In this document: piece after piece, positions 24,114-31,334 of the stretch
Layout of the letters: each line of letters starts with the position of its first letter
How positions within the stretch are numbered: the stretch's first letter is position 1
DNA from: Bacteroidales bacterium
GTDB lineage: Bacteria > Bacteroidota > Bacteroidia > Bacteroidales > FEN-979
DNA: 32,805 nt
Assembly (NCBI GenBank): GCA_030681475.1
Contig: JAUXWT010000074.1
Coordinates: forward strand, 1 to 32,805
Direction of reading: 5' to 3'
Position numbers and translations under genes: made by a program
Notes under the pieces: generated by a model
Seen by the model: the letters and a program-made list of their open reading frames with translations, nothing else
Told to the model about the DNA's origin: nothing
Database searches by the model: none

Positions 24114-24139
24114 CAGTAAAACAGGGAAGGATTTTACTG
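24114..24139. repeat. 8-bp inverted repeat in the methyltransferase/OsmC spacer
   Basis: CAGTAAAA (24114-24121) and TTTTACTG (24132-24139) pair perfectly around a 10-nt loop. It is preceded by CAAAGACG, resembling the dispersed GACGCAGAG repeat at 132-209. There is no T-run, so it is not a good terminator. Confidence 0.6.
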
Positions 24140-24157
24140 AAATAGCTTATTTCTGCG

Positions 24158-24165
24158 TACCTTTG
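24158..24165 (+). promoter_or_regulatory. -7 promoter element TACCTTTG
   Basis: Full match to TAnnTTTG, 26 bp before the OsmC gene. Confidence 0.65.
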
Positions 24166-24191
24166 CAAAACAACCATTTATAAAACCCAAT

Positions 24192-24608
24192 ATGAAACAT
24201 ATAGTAGATACTTCCTGGAAAGGTAACATGTTATTCGATGCCGAAGTAAGCGGACATCATGTGATGATGGATGCAACTGCTGCTGTTGGCGGGGAAGATA
24301 AAGGCTCCCGTCCAAAGCAATTGATGCTCGCATCACTGGCGGGTTGTAGCGGAATGGATGTAGTTTCAATTCTGAAAAAAATGAGGGCGCCCATTACCGG
24401 TCTCAATATCCGCGTTGAAGCAGACGCAACCGAAGAACATCCGAAACATTATGAAAAGATGCATGTCATTTATACGTTTACCGGCGACGGACTGGATATC
24501 AACCAGCTAAAAAAAGCTGTCGAACTCTCCCAGGACCGTTATTGCGGAGTATCCTTCGTTTATAAAAAAGCCATGGAAGTCACGTTCGAAATACAGATCA
24601 ACAAATGA
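24192..24608 (+). CDS. OsmC family protein
   Basis: A 138-residue OsmC/Ohr-type protein, a family of thiol peroxidases acting on organic hydroperoxides in the cytosol. Conserved blocks are GSRPKQLMLASLAGCSGMDVVSILKK, with the first Cys in AGCSG, and AVELSQDRYCGVSFVYKKAM, with the second Cys in RYCGV; the pair is the usual peroxidatic/resolving couple. The broader OsmC group also contains proteins without known peroxidase function. Its TGA overlaps the ATG of the membrane thioredoxin gene by 4 bp (ATGA), showing translational coupling. Thioredoxin is a natural electron donor for such a peroxidase. Confidence 0.9.
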   Translation: MKHIVDTSWKGNMLFDAEVSGHHVMMDATAAVGGEDKGSRPKQLMLASLAGCSGMDVVSILKKMRAPITGLNIRVEADATEEHPKHYEKMHVIYTFTGDGLDINQLKKAVELSQDRYCGVSFVYKKAMEVTFEIQINK

Positions 24609-25027
24609 TACCAACACTGATTACCCTGGGTGTTATCGCTCTCATTGCCGGATACTTGTTCTTTTCTTATCGCAGGATTAAAAATATGCCGGTTGGCCCC
24701 GACAATCCTAAAATAAAAATTCTTACCGACAAGAATTTTAGTCACCAGGTCAGTTCAGGGGTTTCCCTGGTCGATTTCTGGGCATCCTGGTGCATGCCCT
24801 GCAAAATGATGATCCCGGTACTCAATGAAGTGGCCGGAGAGGTTGGCGACAATATCGCAGTTTGCAAGGTAGATATCGAAACATACAAATCAATTGCTCA
24901 AAAATACTCGGTCAGGAACATCCCGACGCTGCTGATCTTTAAAAACGGGAAAGAGGTTGATCGTATCGTTGGAGTAAAATCGAAAGACTTCCTGATCAAT
25001 AAATTAAACATGCTTAAATACAAGTAA
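24605..25027 (+). CDS. Membrane-anchored thioredoxin
   Basis: A 140-residue protein with one N-terminal membrane segment (TLITLGVIALIAGYLFFSY) and a thioredoxin domain from about residue 35. The active site is VDFWASWCMPCKMMIPVLNE, a CxxC with Met-Pro between the cysteines in place of the usual Gly-Pro. The cis-Pro strand is VRNIPTLLIFKNGKEV. The positively charged stretch (YRRIK) right after the segment suggests that the domain stays in the cytosol, close to OsmC. It overlaps the OsmC gene by 4 bp and is followed after 2 bp by the DUF302 gene, forming one operon. Confidence 0.92.
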   Translation: MIPTLITLGVIALIAGYLFFSYRRIKNMPVGPDNPKIKILTDKNFSHQVSSGVSLVDFWASWCMPCKMMIPVLNEVAGEVGDNIAVCKVDIETYKSIAQKYSVRNIPTLLIFKNGKEVDRIVGVKSKDFLINKLNMLKYK

Positions 25028-25029
25028 AT

Positions 25030-25422
25030 ATGGAATATTATTTCAGTACGATTCTCAATTGCAGCTTCGATGAAGCGGAATCCATTACGATCAATGCAAT
25101 GAAGGAAAAAGGATTTGGCATGATCTCTGAAATTGACATGCGCCAGAAACTCAACGAGAAACTGGGAGTTGAAATACAGAATTATAAAATCCTGGGAATG
25201 TGCAACCCCGGATTTGCCTACAAAGCGCTTCAGGTTGAGGAAAAGATCGGCGTCATGCTCCCGTGCAATGTCATTGTAATCGATAAGGGAAATGGCAAAA
25301 CGGAAGTTTCTGCCGTGAATCCGCTTGCATCCATGATGGCCATCCAGAATCCTGCACTTGCCGGACTTGCGACGGAAGTAACAGAGATACTGCAGGAAGT
25401 AATTGCCGGATTGACAGTTTGA
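25030..25422 (+). CDS. DUF302 family protein
   Basis: A 130-residue protein of the DUF302 family, whose fold is known but whose function is not. Family features are FDEAESITINAMKEKGFGM, EIDMRQKLNEKLGVEIQNYKILGMCNPGFAYKAL and IGVMLPCNVIVID. The two Cys in MCNPG and LPCNV are at positions usual for the family and may be redox-active or bind metal. It follows the membrane thioredoxin after 2 bp and completes an OsmC-thioredoxin-DUF302 operon. A 42-bp palindromic array begins 5 bp after its stop. Confidence 0.9.
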   Translation: MEYYFSTILNCSFDEAESITINAMKEKGFGMISEIDMRQKLNEKLGVEIQNYKILGMCNPGFAYKALQVEEKIGVMLPCNVIVIDKGNGKTEVSAVNPLASMMAIQNPALAGLATEVTEILQEVIAGLTV

Positions 25423-25427
25423 AAAAA

Positions 25428-25469
25428 CGTGACACGTGACGCGTGACATGTCACGTGTTACGTGTCACG
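25428..25469. repeat. 42-bp palindrome of six heptamers (three forward, three inverted)
   Basis: The left arm consists of CGTGACA, CGTGACG, CGTGACA. The right arm consists of TGTCACG, TGTTACG, TGTCACG. The arms pair over all 21 positions with two G-U wobbles, with no loop. There is no T-run, so it is not a canonical terminator. It begins 5 bp after the DUF302 stop and lies upstream of mobA. Confidence 0.95.
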
Positions 25470-25502
25470 CGTACCGTCTTAAACCACATACTCTTTTTCC
25501 CC

Positions 25503-26066
25503 ATGACTTTCACCTCGATCATTCTCGCCGGTGGAAAAAGCAAGCGCATGGGCACGAATAAGGCGCTTGTACCCTTCATGGGAAAACCATTGATTCAGTA
25601 TTCCATTGACCTGGCCCGCTCCTGTTCCAACGATATCCTCATCAGTGCAAATAGCCGGGATCTTGATTTCCTGGGATTTCCGGTTGTCAAAGACATGCTT
25701 GCCATCAATGCACCATTGGCAGGGATCCATGCAGGATTGAAATCCAGCGATTCAGACTGGAACCTGATCCTTACGTGCGACATGCCAAATGTTGCAAAGG
25801 AATTAATTGAACGTTTGTTACGTGCATTGAACGACAACCTCATGATGGTTGTACCCTGCCACGGAGGCTTGGTAGAACCGTTATGCGGATTTTATCACAA
25901 GAAGATAATTGCGCGGATCGAAGACAATATTGCGGCCGGAAAACTTAGTTTGCTTGATCTCATGGAATCCGGAAAGCACAAATTAATTTCCGTGGATGAA
26001 ATTTTGCCGGAGGAGATTGATCTCCTTTTCAGGAATGTAAATGAAAAAAAAGATCTTTTGGGTTAA
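25503..26066 (+). CDS. mobA: Molybdenum cofactor guanylyltransferase
   Basis: A 187-residue nucleotidyltransferase that attaches GMP from GTP to molybdopterin to make the guanine dinucleotide cofactor. The N-terminal loop SIILAGGKSKRMGTNKALVPFMGKPLI is the diagnostic MobA motif. ILTCDMPNVAKELIERLL supplies the metal-binding Asp, and VVPCHGGLVEPLCGFYHKK is the typical later block. Length is as expected. The ATG at 25503 starts the fold; GTG at 25443 inside the palindrome would add a nonsense extension. It heads a molybdenum gene group with a ModE-like regulator and a MobB-like P-loop protein. Confidence 0.93.
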   Translation: MTFTSIILAGGKSKRMGTNKALVPFMGKPLIQYSIDLARSCSNDILISANSRDLDFLGFPVVKDMLAINAPLAGIHAGLKSSDSDWNLILTCDMPNVAKELIERLLRALNDNLMMVVPCHGGLVEPLCGFYHKKIIARIEDNIAAGKLSLLDLMESGKHKLISVDEILPEEIDLLFRNVNEKKDLLG

Positions 26067-26116
26067 AGATGTTGCCCGATCAGCTACCATGCTTAGTTGG
26101 ACGTTGTTTCGATACG

Positions 26117-26128
26117 TGCAAATTTGCA
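26117..26128. promoter_or_regulatory. 12-bp palindrome overlapping the modE-like promoter
   Basis: TGCAAATTTGCA is a perfect palindrome over the -33 region of the promoter at 26143-26150 (its TTG is 26124-26126). Its position suits an operator for autoregulation, but the sequence differs from the CGTTAT-type site at 26538-26561. Confidence 0.45.
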
Positions 26129-26142
26129 TAAAAATTAATTGT

Positions 26143-26150
26143 TAGTTTTG
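26143..26150 (+). promoter_or_regulatory. -7 promoter element TAGTTTTG
   Basis: Full TAnnTTTG match, 24 bp before the start of the ModE-like gene. Confidence 0.6.
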
Positions 26151-26174
26151 TAAAAAATCACCCGTGTTTTTGTC

Positions 26175-26513
26175 ATGATAAAGGAAAAAATGGTAGTTAC
26201 AGGCCGAATCTGGATCGAAATTAATGGTAAGAATTTTTTAGGATCAGGAAGAATGGAACTGTTAGAGAAAATTGAACTCCTTGGTTCCCTAAGAAAAGCA
26301 GCCATATCCATGGGATTATCCTACCGAAAAGCATACTATGCCATCCGCTCCATGAACGATCTGGCGCCTTGTCCACTGGTCGAACTTCGACAAGGGGGCA
26401 AGGGTGGTGGTTCTGCCAAGTTAACAGATCTGGGTCGTCAATTCGTGCAGAAATATCAATATATTTCTCATGATTTTGTGCTATTTCTCACAAAACAAAC
26501 TGATGCATTTTAA
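26175..26513 (+). CDS. ModE-like molybdenum-responsive regulator, DNA-binding domain only
   Basis: A 112-residue winged-helix protein of the ModE N-terminal type. The helix-turn-helix is in KIELLGSLRKAAISMGLSYRKAYYAIRSMN, followed by the wing VELRQGGKGGGSAKLTDLGRQFV. Both are typical of ModE. There is no C-terminal Mop/TOBE molybdate-binding domain, so it is a stand-alone DNA-binding form that must sense molybdate by other means or with a partner protein. The start ATG is well placed behind a promoter. It lies between mobA and the TauE/SafE gene, and a ModE-operator-like inverted repeat follows 24 bp after its stop. Confidence 0.88.
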   Translation: MIKEKMVVTGRIWIEINGKNFLGSGRMELLEKIELLGSLRKAAISMGLSYRKAYYAIRSMNDLAPCPLVELRQGGKGGGSAKLTDLGRQFVQKYQYISHDFVLFLTKQTDAF

Positions 26514-26537
26514 AAATATTTTTTGTTAATTTAGCAG

Positions 26538-26561
26538 CGTTATTCACAAAAAGGAATAACG
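26538..26561. promoter_or_regulatory. Putative ModE operator: CGTTATTC-N8-GAATAACG
   Basis: A perfect 8-bp inverted repeat with an 8-bp spacer, 24 bp overall, located 8 bp before the ATG of the TauE/SafE gene. The E. coli ModE operator also spans 24 bp with CGTTAT and ATAACG at its ends; the inner bases differ. Binding here would block expression of the permease gene. Confidence 0.55.
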
Positions 26562-26569
26562 TTTCATGT

Positions 26570-27301
26570 ATGGAAACTACAATACTGTTTTTCATCTCCT
26601 TGCTCGCAGTTTCATACATGTATTCCATGGTGGGTCACGGGGGGGCCAGCGGCTACCTGGCCGTTATGTCGATCTTTGCGATCAGTACCGTATTTTTCAG
26701 GAGTTCAGCGCTCATCCTCAATCTGTTTGTGGCCGGTATCGCATTCTTCAATTTTCAAAAGGGTTATAAAATCCGATGGGGGCTTTTTCTTCCATTTCTC
26801 ATCCCTGCCATACCCATGGCCTTCATCGGGGCGCTGATCCATATCGATGCAGGAACTTATAAATTTATCCTCGGGGTACTGTTATTTCTTGCCTTGTTAA
26901 GACTATTGTACCGCCCCTCCAGGGAATATGATCTGATTTCTCCGCCCGGAATTCTTATTTCAGGCGCCATCGGAGCAACACTCGGCCTGCTTTCAGGTAT
27001 GATCGGCATTGGCGGAGGAATAATACTGAGTCCTATATTCATCCTCATGCGATGGTCGCATGTAAAAGAGACTGGCGTATATTCCTCTTTGTTTATCCTT
27101 TGTAACTCTCTGGCCGGATTGATCGGGCTGGGATCAGATGGGATCCTTCTGCCTCCGGATTTTGTTTACTGGATTGCCGTGGTGGTCGGGGGCGGACTTC
27201 TTGGTTCTGTCACTGCCATAAAATTCCTTGCCGTCAGGTATTTTAAAATTTCACTGGCGATCGTGTTGCTTTTTGCCTGCTTTAAATTACTCGTTCCCTG
27301 A
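26570..27301 (+). CDS. TauE/SafE (TSUP) family permease
   Basis: A 243-residue membrane protein of the TSUP family, whose members move sulfite, sulfoacetate or other sulfur-containing organic anions. Two homologous halves are visible: the first begins SYMYSMVGHGGASGYLAVMS and the second GLLSGMIGIGGGIILSPIFIL, both with the GhGGG-type loops of the family. About seven to eight membrane segments fit. The ModE-operator-like repeat directly ahead and the flanking mob genes suggest that it carries molybdate, tungstate or a sulfur compound linked to molybdoenzymes; the substrate is inference. The MobB-like gene starts 14 bp after its stop, so the two are cotranscribed. Confidence 0.88.
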   Translation: METTILFFISLLAVSYMYSMVGHGGASGYLAVMSIFAISTVFFRSSALILNLFVAGIAFFNFQKGYKIRWGLFLPFLIPAIPMAFIGALIHIDAGTYKFILGVLLFLALLRLLYRPSREYDLISPPGILISGAIGATLGLLSGMIGIGGGIILSPIFILMRWSHVKETGVYSSLFILCNSLAGLIGLGSDGILLPPDFVYWIAVVVGGGLLGSVTAIKFLAVRYFKISLAIVLLFACFKLLVP

Positions 27302-27315
27302 TTATTGCTGTACAC

Positions 27316-27864
27316 ATGCCCCGAAGATCATATCCTCACATCCTGATTATCTCCGGTTCCGGTAAGAAGGTAGGGAAAACATATATGGCCACTGCCCTGA
27401 TCCGTTCATTTTCCATTAAATTTCCACTAATTGCCCTTAAAATATCACCACATTTTCACGATTCGCTTGGAAACACCAGGCTCATTGCTGTTTCCGAAGG
27501 TACCCGGATATTCCAGGACCTGGGCCCCCATCATAAAAACAGTGGTCAATTTCTTGAAGCAGGCGCATTTCAATCATATTTTATGGAGACGGATGACCGG
27601 CATTTGACCACAGCGTTCGACATCTTCATGAATGAATGTAACCCTTCAAATCACCCGGTGATCTGTGAATCAGGGGCATTGAGCAGCCTGATCAAACCTG
27701 GTATTCTGATCTTTATTACCCACTCCTCCCTTGACCTGCAGGAACCTAAATTATCTGCCATGAACCGGGCTGACCTTATAATTCCGGCAAGATCATTTTC
27801 CCCCGCGAAAATTATTGACAGGATAAGTTTTTTGGAGAATCGGTGGCGTCGCCAACCCGGATAA
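27316..27864 (+). CDS. P-loop protein, MobB-like
   Basis: A 182-residue P-loop NTPase. The N-terminus ILIISGSGKKVGKTYMATALI has a Lys-rich loop ending GKT, closer to the deviant P-loops of the MobB/MinD/dethiobiotin synthetase class than to a plain Walker A. KFPLIALKISPHFHD (as in the VAVIKH-type strand of MobB) and PVICESGALSSLIKPGILIFI fit a MobB-like fold with a late catalytic acid. MobB aids MobA by binding GTP. The assignment leans on context (mobA, ModE-like protein) as much as on sequence. It follows the TauE/SafE gene by 14 bp. Confidence 0.6.
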   Translation: MPRRSYPHILIISGSGKKVGKTYMATALIRSFSIKFPLIALKISPHFHDSLGNTRLIAVSEGTRIFQDLGPHHKNSGQFLEAGAFQSYFMETDDRHLTTAFDIFMNECNPSNHPVICESGALSSLIKPGILIFITHSSLDLQEPKLSAMNRADLIIPARSFSPAKIIDRISFLENRWRRQPG

Positions 27865-27893
27865 ATACACCCGCAGGATTGAAGTTTTTTGTG

Positions 27894-27901
27894 TATTTTT
27901 G
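27894..27901 (+). promoter_or_regulatory. -7 promoter element TATTTTTG
   Basis: Full TAnnTTTG match, 41 bp before the ATG of the subtilisin-like gene; no clear -33 element. Confidence 0.5.
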
Positions 27902-27942
27902 TACCAATATTCCAACGTATTAACCTTTAATATCATGCGACC

Positions 27943-29622
27943 ATGAAAAGTTTTTTCCTTCTGATACCGGCCATTATCTTTTCGTTCAGCCTCTTCGCCC
28001 AGGGACAGAAACATGTTGTGTTTCTGAAAAACAAGGACAATAACCCTTATACCCTTTCCAATCCTTCTGCTTTTCTCACGCAGCAGTCACTTGACCGGAG
28101 AACAAAATCCAACATATCACTCGACATGAAGGACCTTCCGGTGACACCTTCCTATATTTCACAAATTGCAGGTACGGGAGCAGATGTGGTTTATTCCCTG
28201 AAATGGTTCAATGCCGTGGTGGTCAGCACGAATAGTCCAACGGTATTGGCAGCCATAGCTGCACTGCCGTTTGTTGATTACATTGATCAGGTACTTACGG
28301 ATCAGCCGCAAAATCAGGGCAGGGTGTCCGGCATTAAATCAACCGAAAGCATACCCCCATATACCCTGATGAAGGCTGGACCCCATGCACAGGTCAAATC
28401 GGCCAATATACTTAATTATGGCCAGGCATATAACCAGGTCCACATGATTTCAGTTGACGCGTTGCATAACCTTGGATTTACCGGGCAGGGGATGATGATC
28501 GCTGTCCTTGATGCCGGGTTCTATCACGTTGACCTGATCTCAGCCTTCGACAGTCTGTGGAACAACAACCGTATCCTTGGAACGCGGGATTTTAACCTGC
28601 CGGGCAATAATGTTTTCGGGGATAACATGCATACCCACGGCACCAGCGTACTTTCAACCATGGGGGCCAACCTCCCCGGCGAAATGGTCGGAACTGCACC
28701 CCATGCCTCCTATTGGCTCCTCCGTACCGAAGTCGGAGAATATGAAGCGCTGGTTGAGGAATACAACTGGGCCGGTGGCGCCGAATTCGCAGATAGTCTC
28801 GGTGTGGATGTCATCAATTCATCTCTGGGATATACCACTTTCGATAACCCGTCTTTCAACCATACTTATGCAGATATGAATGGCAATACCGCCCCCAGTA
28901 CCCGTGCTGGTGACCTGGCTGCCAGCCGTGGCATTTTGGTTGTCAACAGCGCTTTGAACGAGGGAGGGTCGCCTTGGCAATACATTGGCGCTCCGGCAGA
29001 TGGCGATAGTGTGTTTTCAATAGGCGCTGTAAATTCGTCAGGTTTCTATGCCTCGTTCAGCTCAACGGGACCAACATCCGACGGCAGGACCAAACCCGAT
29101 GTTACCGCCCAGGGTCAGGGTGCAACAGTCGTATCCGGATGGGGTAGTGTGGGCCAGGGCAGCGGCACATCTTTCTCCTCACCGATCGTGGCCGGAGCCC
29201 TCGCTTGTTTGTGGCAATCCACTCCTGCGTTCAGCGCGGAACAAATCCGTAATGCAGTACGCAGTACCGCCTCCAAGGCTACTGCGCCGGATTCACTTTA
29301 CGGGTGGGGGATTCCGAATATGTTGAGCGCCATGACTTTTCTGTCAACCGGCGTGTCTGAACCCATCGCCCAAAGTCAATTCACGCTTTTCCCGATGCCT
29401 TTTTCCACAGCGCCGCGCCTCCAGAACAATCTCCAGGTATCAGCATCGGTAAATGTTGAAATACTTTCAATTACAGGTCAAACGGTGGGCACAAAATCAT
29501 TCTATTTTCCGGGAAACACTGCCATGAATTTATCCGAATTTAACGGTTTACCGTCCGGAATATACTTCCTTCGTATCTATACCGGCACCTCCGCTCAGGT
29601 AATCAGGGCTGTGAAAATATAG
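27943..29622 (+). CDS. Secreted S8 (subtilisin-like) serine peptidase with T9SS sorting domain
   Basis: A 559-residue exported peptidase. The signal peptide MKSFFLLIPAIIFSFSLFAQ is followed by a propeptide-like region to about residue 165. The catalytic triad is visible: Asp in GMMIAVLDAGFYHVDL, His in DNMHTHGTSVLSTMG and Ser in GSGTSFSSPIVAGALACLW. VDVINSSLGYT and VNSALNEGG (oxyanion Asn) complete the domain, which ends near residue 475. The last 75 residues, from about FTLFPMPF to LPSGIYFLRIYTGTSAQVIRAVKI, are a type A T9SS sorting domain. It is thus a cell-surface or secreted peptidase. The next gene starts 26 bp after its stop. Confidence 0.95.
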   Translation: MKSFFLLIPAIIFSFSLFAQGQKHVVFLKNKDNNPYTLSNPSAFLTQQSLDRRTKSNISLDMKDLPVTPSYISQIAGTGADVVYSLKWFNAVVVSTNSPTVLAAIAALPFVDYIDQVLTDQPQNQGRVSGIKSTESIPPYTLMKAGPHAQVKSANILNYGQAYNQVHMISVDALHNLGFTGQGMMIAVLDAGFYHVDLISAFDSLWNNNRILGTRDFNLPGNNVFGDNMHTHGTSVLSTMGANLPGEMVGTAPHASYWLLRTEVGEYEALVEEYNWAGGAEFADSLGVDVINSSLGYTTFDNPSFNHTYADMNGNTAPSTRAGDLAASRGILVVNSALNEGGSPWQYIGAPADGDSVFSIGAVNSSGFYASFSSTGPTSDGRTKPDVTAQGQGATVVSGWGSVGQGSGTSFSSPIVAGALACLWQSTPAFSAEQIRNAVRSTASKATAPDSLYGWGIPNMLSAMTFLSTGVSEPIAQSQFTLFPMPFSTAPRLQNNLQVSASVNVEILSITGQTVGTKSFYFPGNTAMNLSEFNGLPSGIYFLRIYTGTSAQVIRAVKI

Positions 29623-29648
29623 CGGAAGGAAACAGTAACCATCAGGAC

Positions 29649-31331
29649 ATGAACTCCCAGAAAAAGAAGGTCAAAAGTTCCGGGAAAATGCAACCGGCTG
29701 GTATTGAGGGCTGGTTTGCAAATACAAAAATTACTGTTCTTATCCTTGTATCGGTCACCTTCCTGGTTTATGTCAGAACGATCTCTCTCGACTTCACTAA
29801 ACTTGACGATTCAATTTTTATCGTTGAAAACGCCCAGTATAATTCTGATCTTGGCAACATTGGTGTTTCATTTCAAAGGGGACTCTTCAATCCGACAAAA
29901 GATGCCTATTACCGCCCGTTATTCCTGGTCGATTTCATCCTGGAATCACGCGCATTCGGAATCAAACCGGCAGGTTATCATTTTACCAACCTGCTCTTTC
30001 ATATCATCTCTGTCACGCTTTTGTTTCTGTTCCTGAAAAGGATTAAAATCCCTCCGATCGATTCTTTTCTCCTTTCCCTGCTTTTCGCTGTTCATCCGGT
30101 ATTGACCCAGGCAGTCGCCTGGATCCCGGGCAGAAACGATATGCTGTTGATGATCTTCTTCCTCTCTTCCTTCATTCTTCTGATTAAATACCTTGAAAAA
30201 CCGGCCCCATACCGCCTGCTTTTTCATTTCCTGTTCCTGCAGGCAGCGCTTTTCACCAAGGAGACTGCCATCATCATCCCGGTGATCATTGGCGGATTCT
30301 CGATATTTTACATGAAGGCTGCCTGGCGAAAACTTGTTTTTCCAGTGATTAGTTGGATAAGCGCTATTGCCATATGGATATTCGTGAGATCAACTGCCAC
30401 ACTTTCAAATAATTGGGTTTCCCCCACCGATATGATGGATGCCGGTCTATACCGGATGGGTGTAATCCTGCAATATCTCGGTAAAATATTCATTCCTGTT
30501 AACCTGACCGTATTTCCGGTAGCAGAGGATATCACATTGATTTGGGGCATCGTTGCATTGGCCGGACTCGTCACACTAATCATATATTCCAAAAGTTATA
30601 CACGGCCACTTACCTACCTGGGTTTATTCTGGTTCATTGTTTTCCTGATCCCGGTACTCATCGTACCGAAATCACTGAATGACCAGGTATTTGAACATCG
30701 CTTGTACCTTCCGCTGGTCGGGATCCTGATCATGCTCAGCCAGACATTTCCCTTTACCGGCCACTTGATCCCAAAGAAGAAAATCGCATTCATAGCTGTA
30801 ATTGCCGCGGTTTTTATCATACAAAGTGTCATCCGCACAGGGTACTTCAGCGACCCCATCACCTTTTGGACTCATGCGGTGAATGGCTCGCCTCATTCGG
30901 CATATGCAAAAACACTCCTCGGGACCAAGGTTGAAGATCCGGCTGAACGCGAACAATTGTTCAGGGAGGCACGGGCGCTCGACCCAAAACTTAAGAACCT
31001 GAATTACTATCTCGGAAAAGTCCTCTTTGACCGGAAGGAAACAGACAGCGCTGAATTTTACCTGAGGTGGGAAATTGTGAACAACCCCATACCTGATGCC
31101 TACTTCTTGTTAGCCCAGATCGCATTCTCAAAAAACAGTTTCGACAGCGCTGCTGTGAACCTTGAAAAAGTAATTGAATTGAACCCGGTCGATCCCCAGG
31201 CCAACCACAACCTGGTATTGCTCTATTACCAGCATGGCAAACCTGAAAAAGCCCGCCGGATAATTAATGACATGCAAAGCAAGGGAATGGCGGTTGGGAA
31301 TGAACTGCTTCAGATGGTCGGCGGGAGATGA
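29649..31331 (+). CDS. TMTC-like GT-C glycosyltransferase with TPR repeats
   Basis: A 560-residue membrane protein with about eleven membrane segments followed by a soluble C-terminal region. The first loop holds SLDFTKLDDSIFIVENAQYN, with the Asp-Asp pair expected at the catalytic site of GT-C enzymes. FNPTKDAYYRPLFLVDFILE and GYHFTNLLFHIISVTLLFLFL are the blocks shared by the TMTC/protein O-mannosyltransferase-like family. From about residue 440 there are two to three TPR units, such as LNYYLGKVLFDRKETDSAEFYLRW and NHNLVLLYYQHGKPEKARRIIN. It probably glycosylates exported proteins using a lipid-linked sugar. It follows the subtilisin gene closely and converges on the CBS gene with a 3-bp gap. 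Confidence 0.85.
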   Translation: MNSQKKKVKSSGKMQPAGIEGWFANTKITVLILVSVTFLVYVRTISLDFTKLDDSIFIVENAQYNSDLGNIGVSFQRGLFNPTKDAYYRPLFLVDFILESRAFGIKPAGYHFTNLLFHIISVTLLFLFLKRIKIPPIDSFLLSLLFAVHPVLTQAVAWIPGRNDMLLMIFFLSSFILLIKYLEKPAPYRLLFHFLFLQAALFTKETAIIIPVIIGGFSIFYMKAAWRKLVFPVISWISAIAIWIFVRSTATLSNNWVSPTDMMDAGLYRMGVILQYLGKIFIPVNLTVFPVAEDITLIWGIVALAGLVTLIIYSKSYTRPLTYLGLFWFIVFLIPVLIVPKSLNDQVFEHRLYLPLVGILIMLSQTFPFTGHLIPKKKIAFIAVIAAVFIIQSVIRTGYFSDPITFWTHAVNGSPHSAYAKTLLGTKVEDPAEREQLFREARALDPKLKNLNYYLGKVLFDRKETDSAEFYLRWEIVNNPIPDAYFLLAQIAFSKNSFDSAAVNLEKVIELNPVDPQANHNLVLLYYQHGKPEKARRIINDMQSKGMAVGNELLQMVGGR

Positions 31332-31334
31332 GGG

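Noticed and set aside
25428-25469. Rho-independent terminator
   Set aside because: Strong pairing but no following T-run and no loop.
25443-25502. MobA start at GTG 25443 inside the palindrome
   Set aside because: The added 20 residues are repeat-encoded and lie before the conserved MobA N-terminus.
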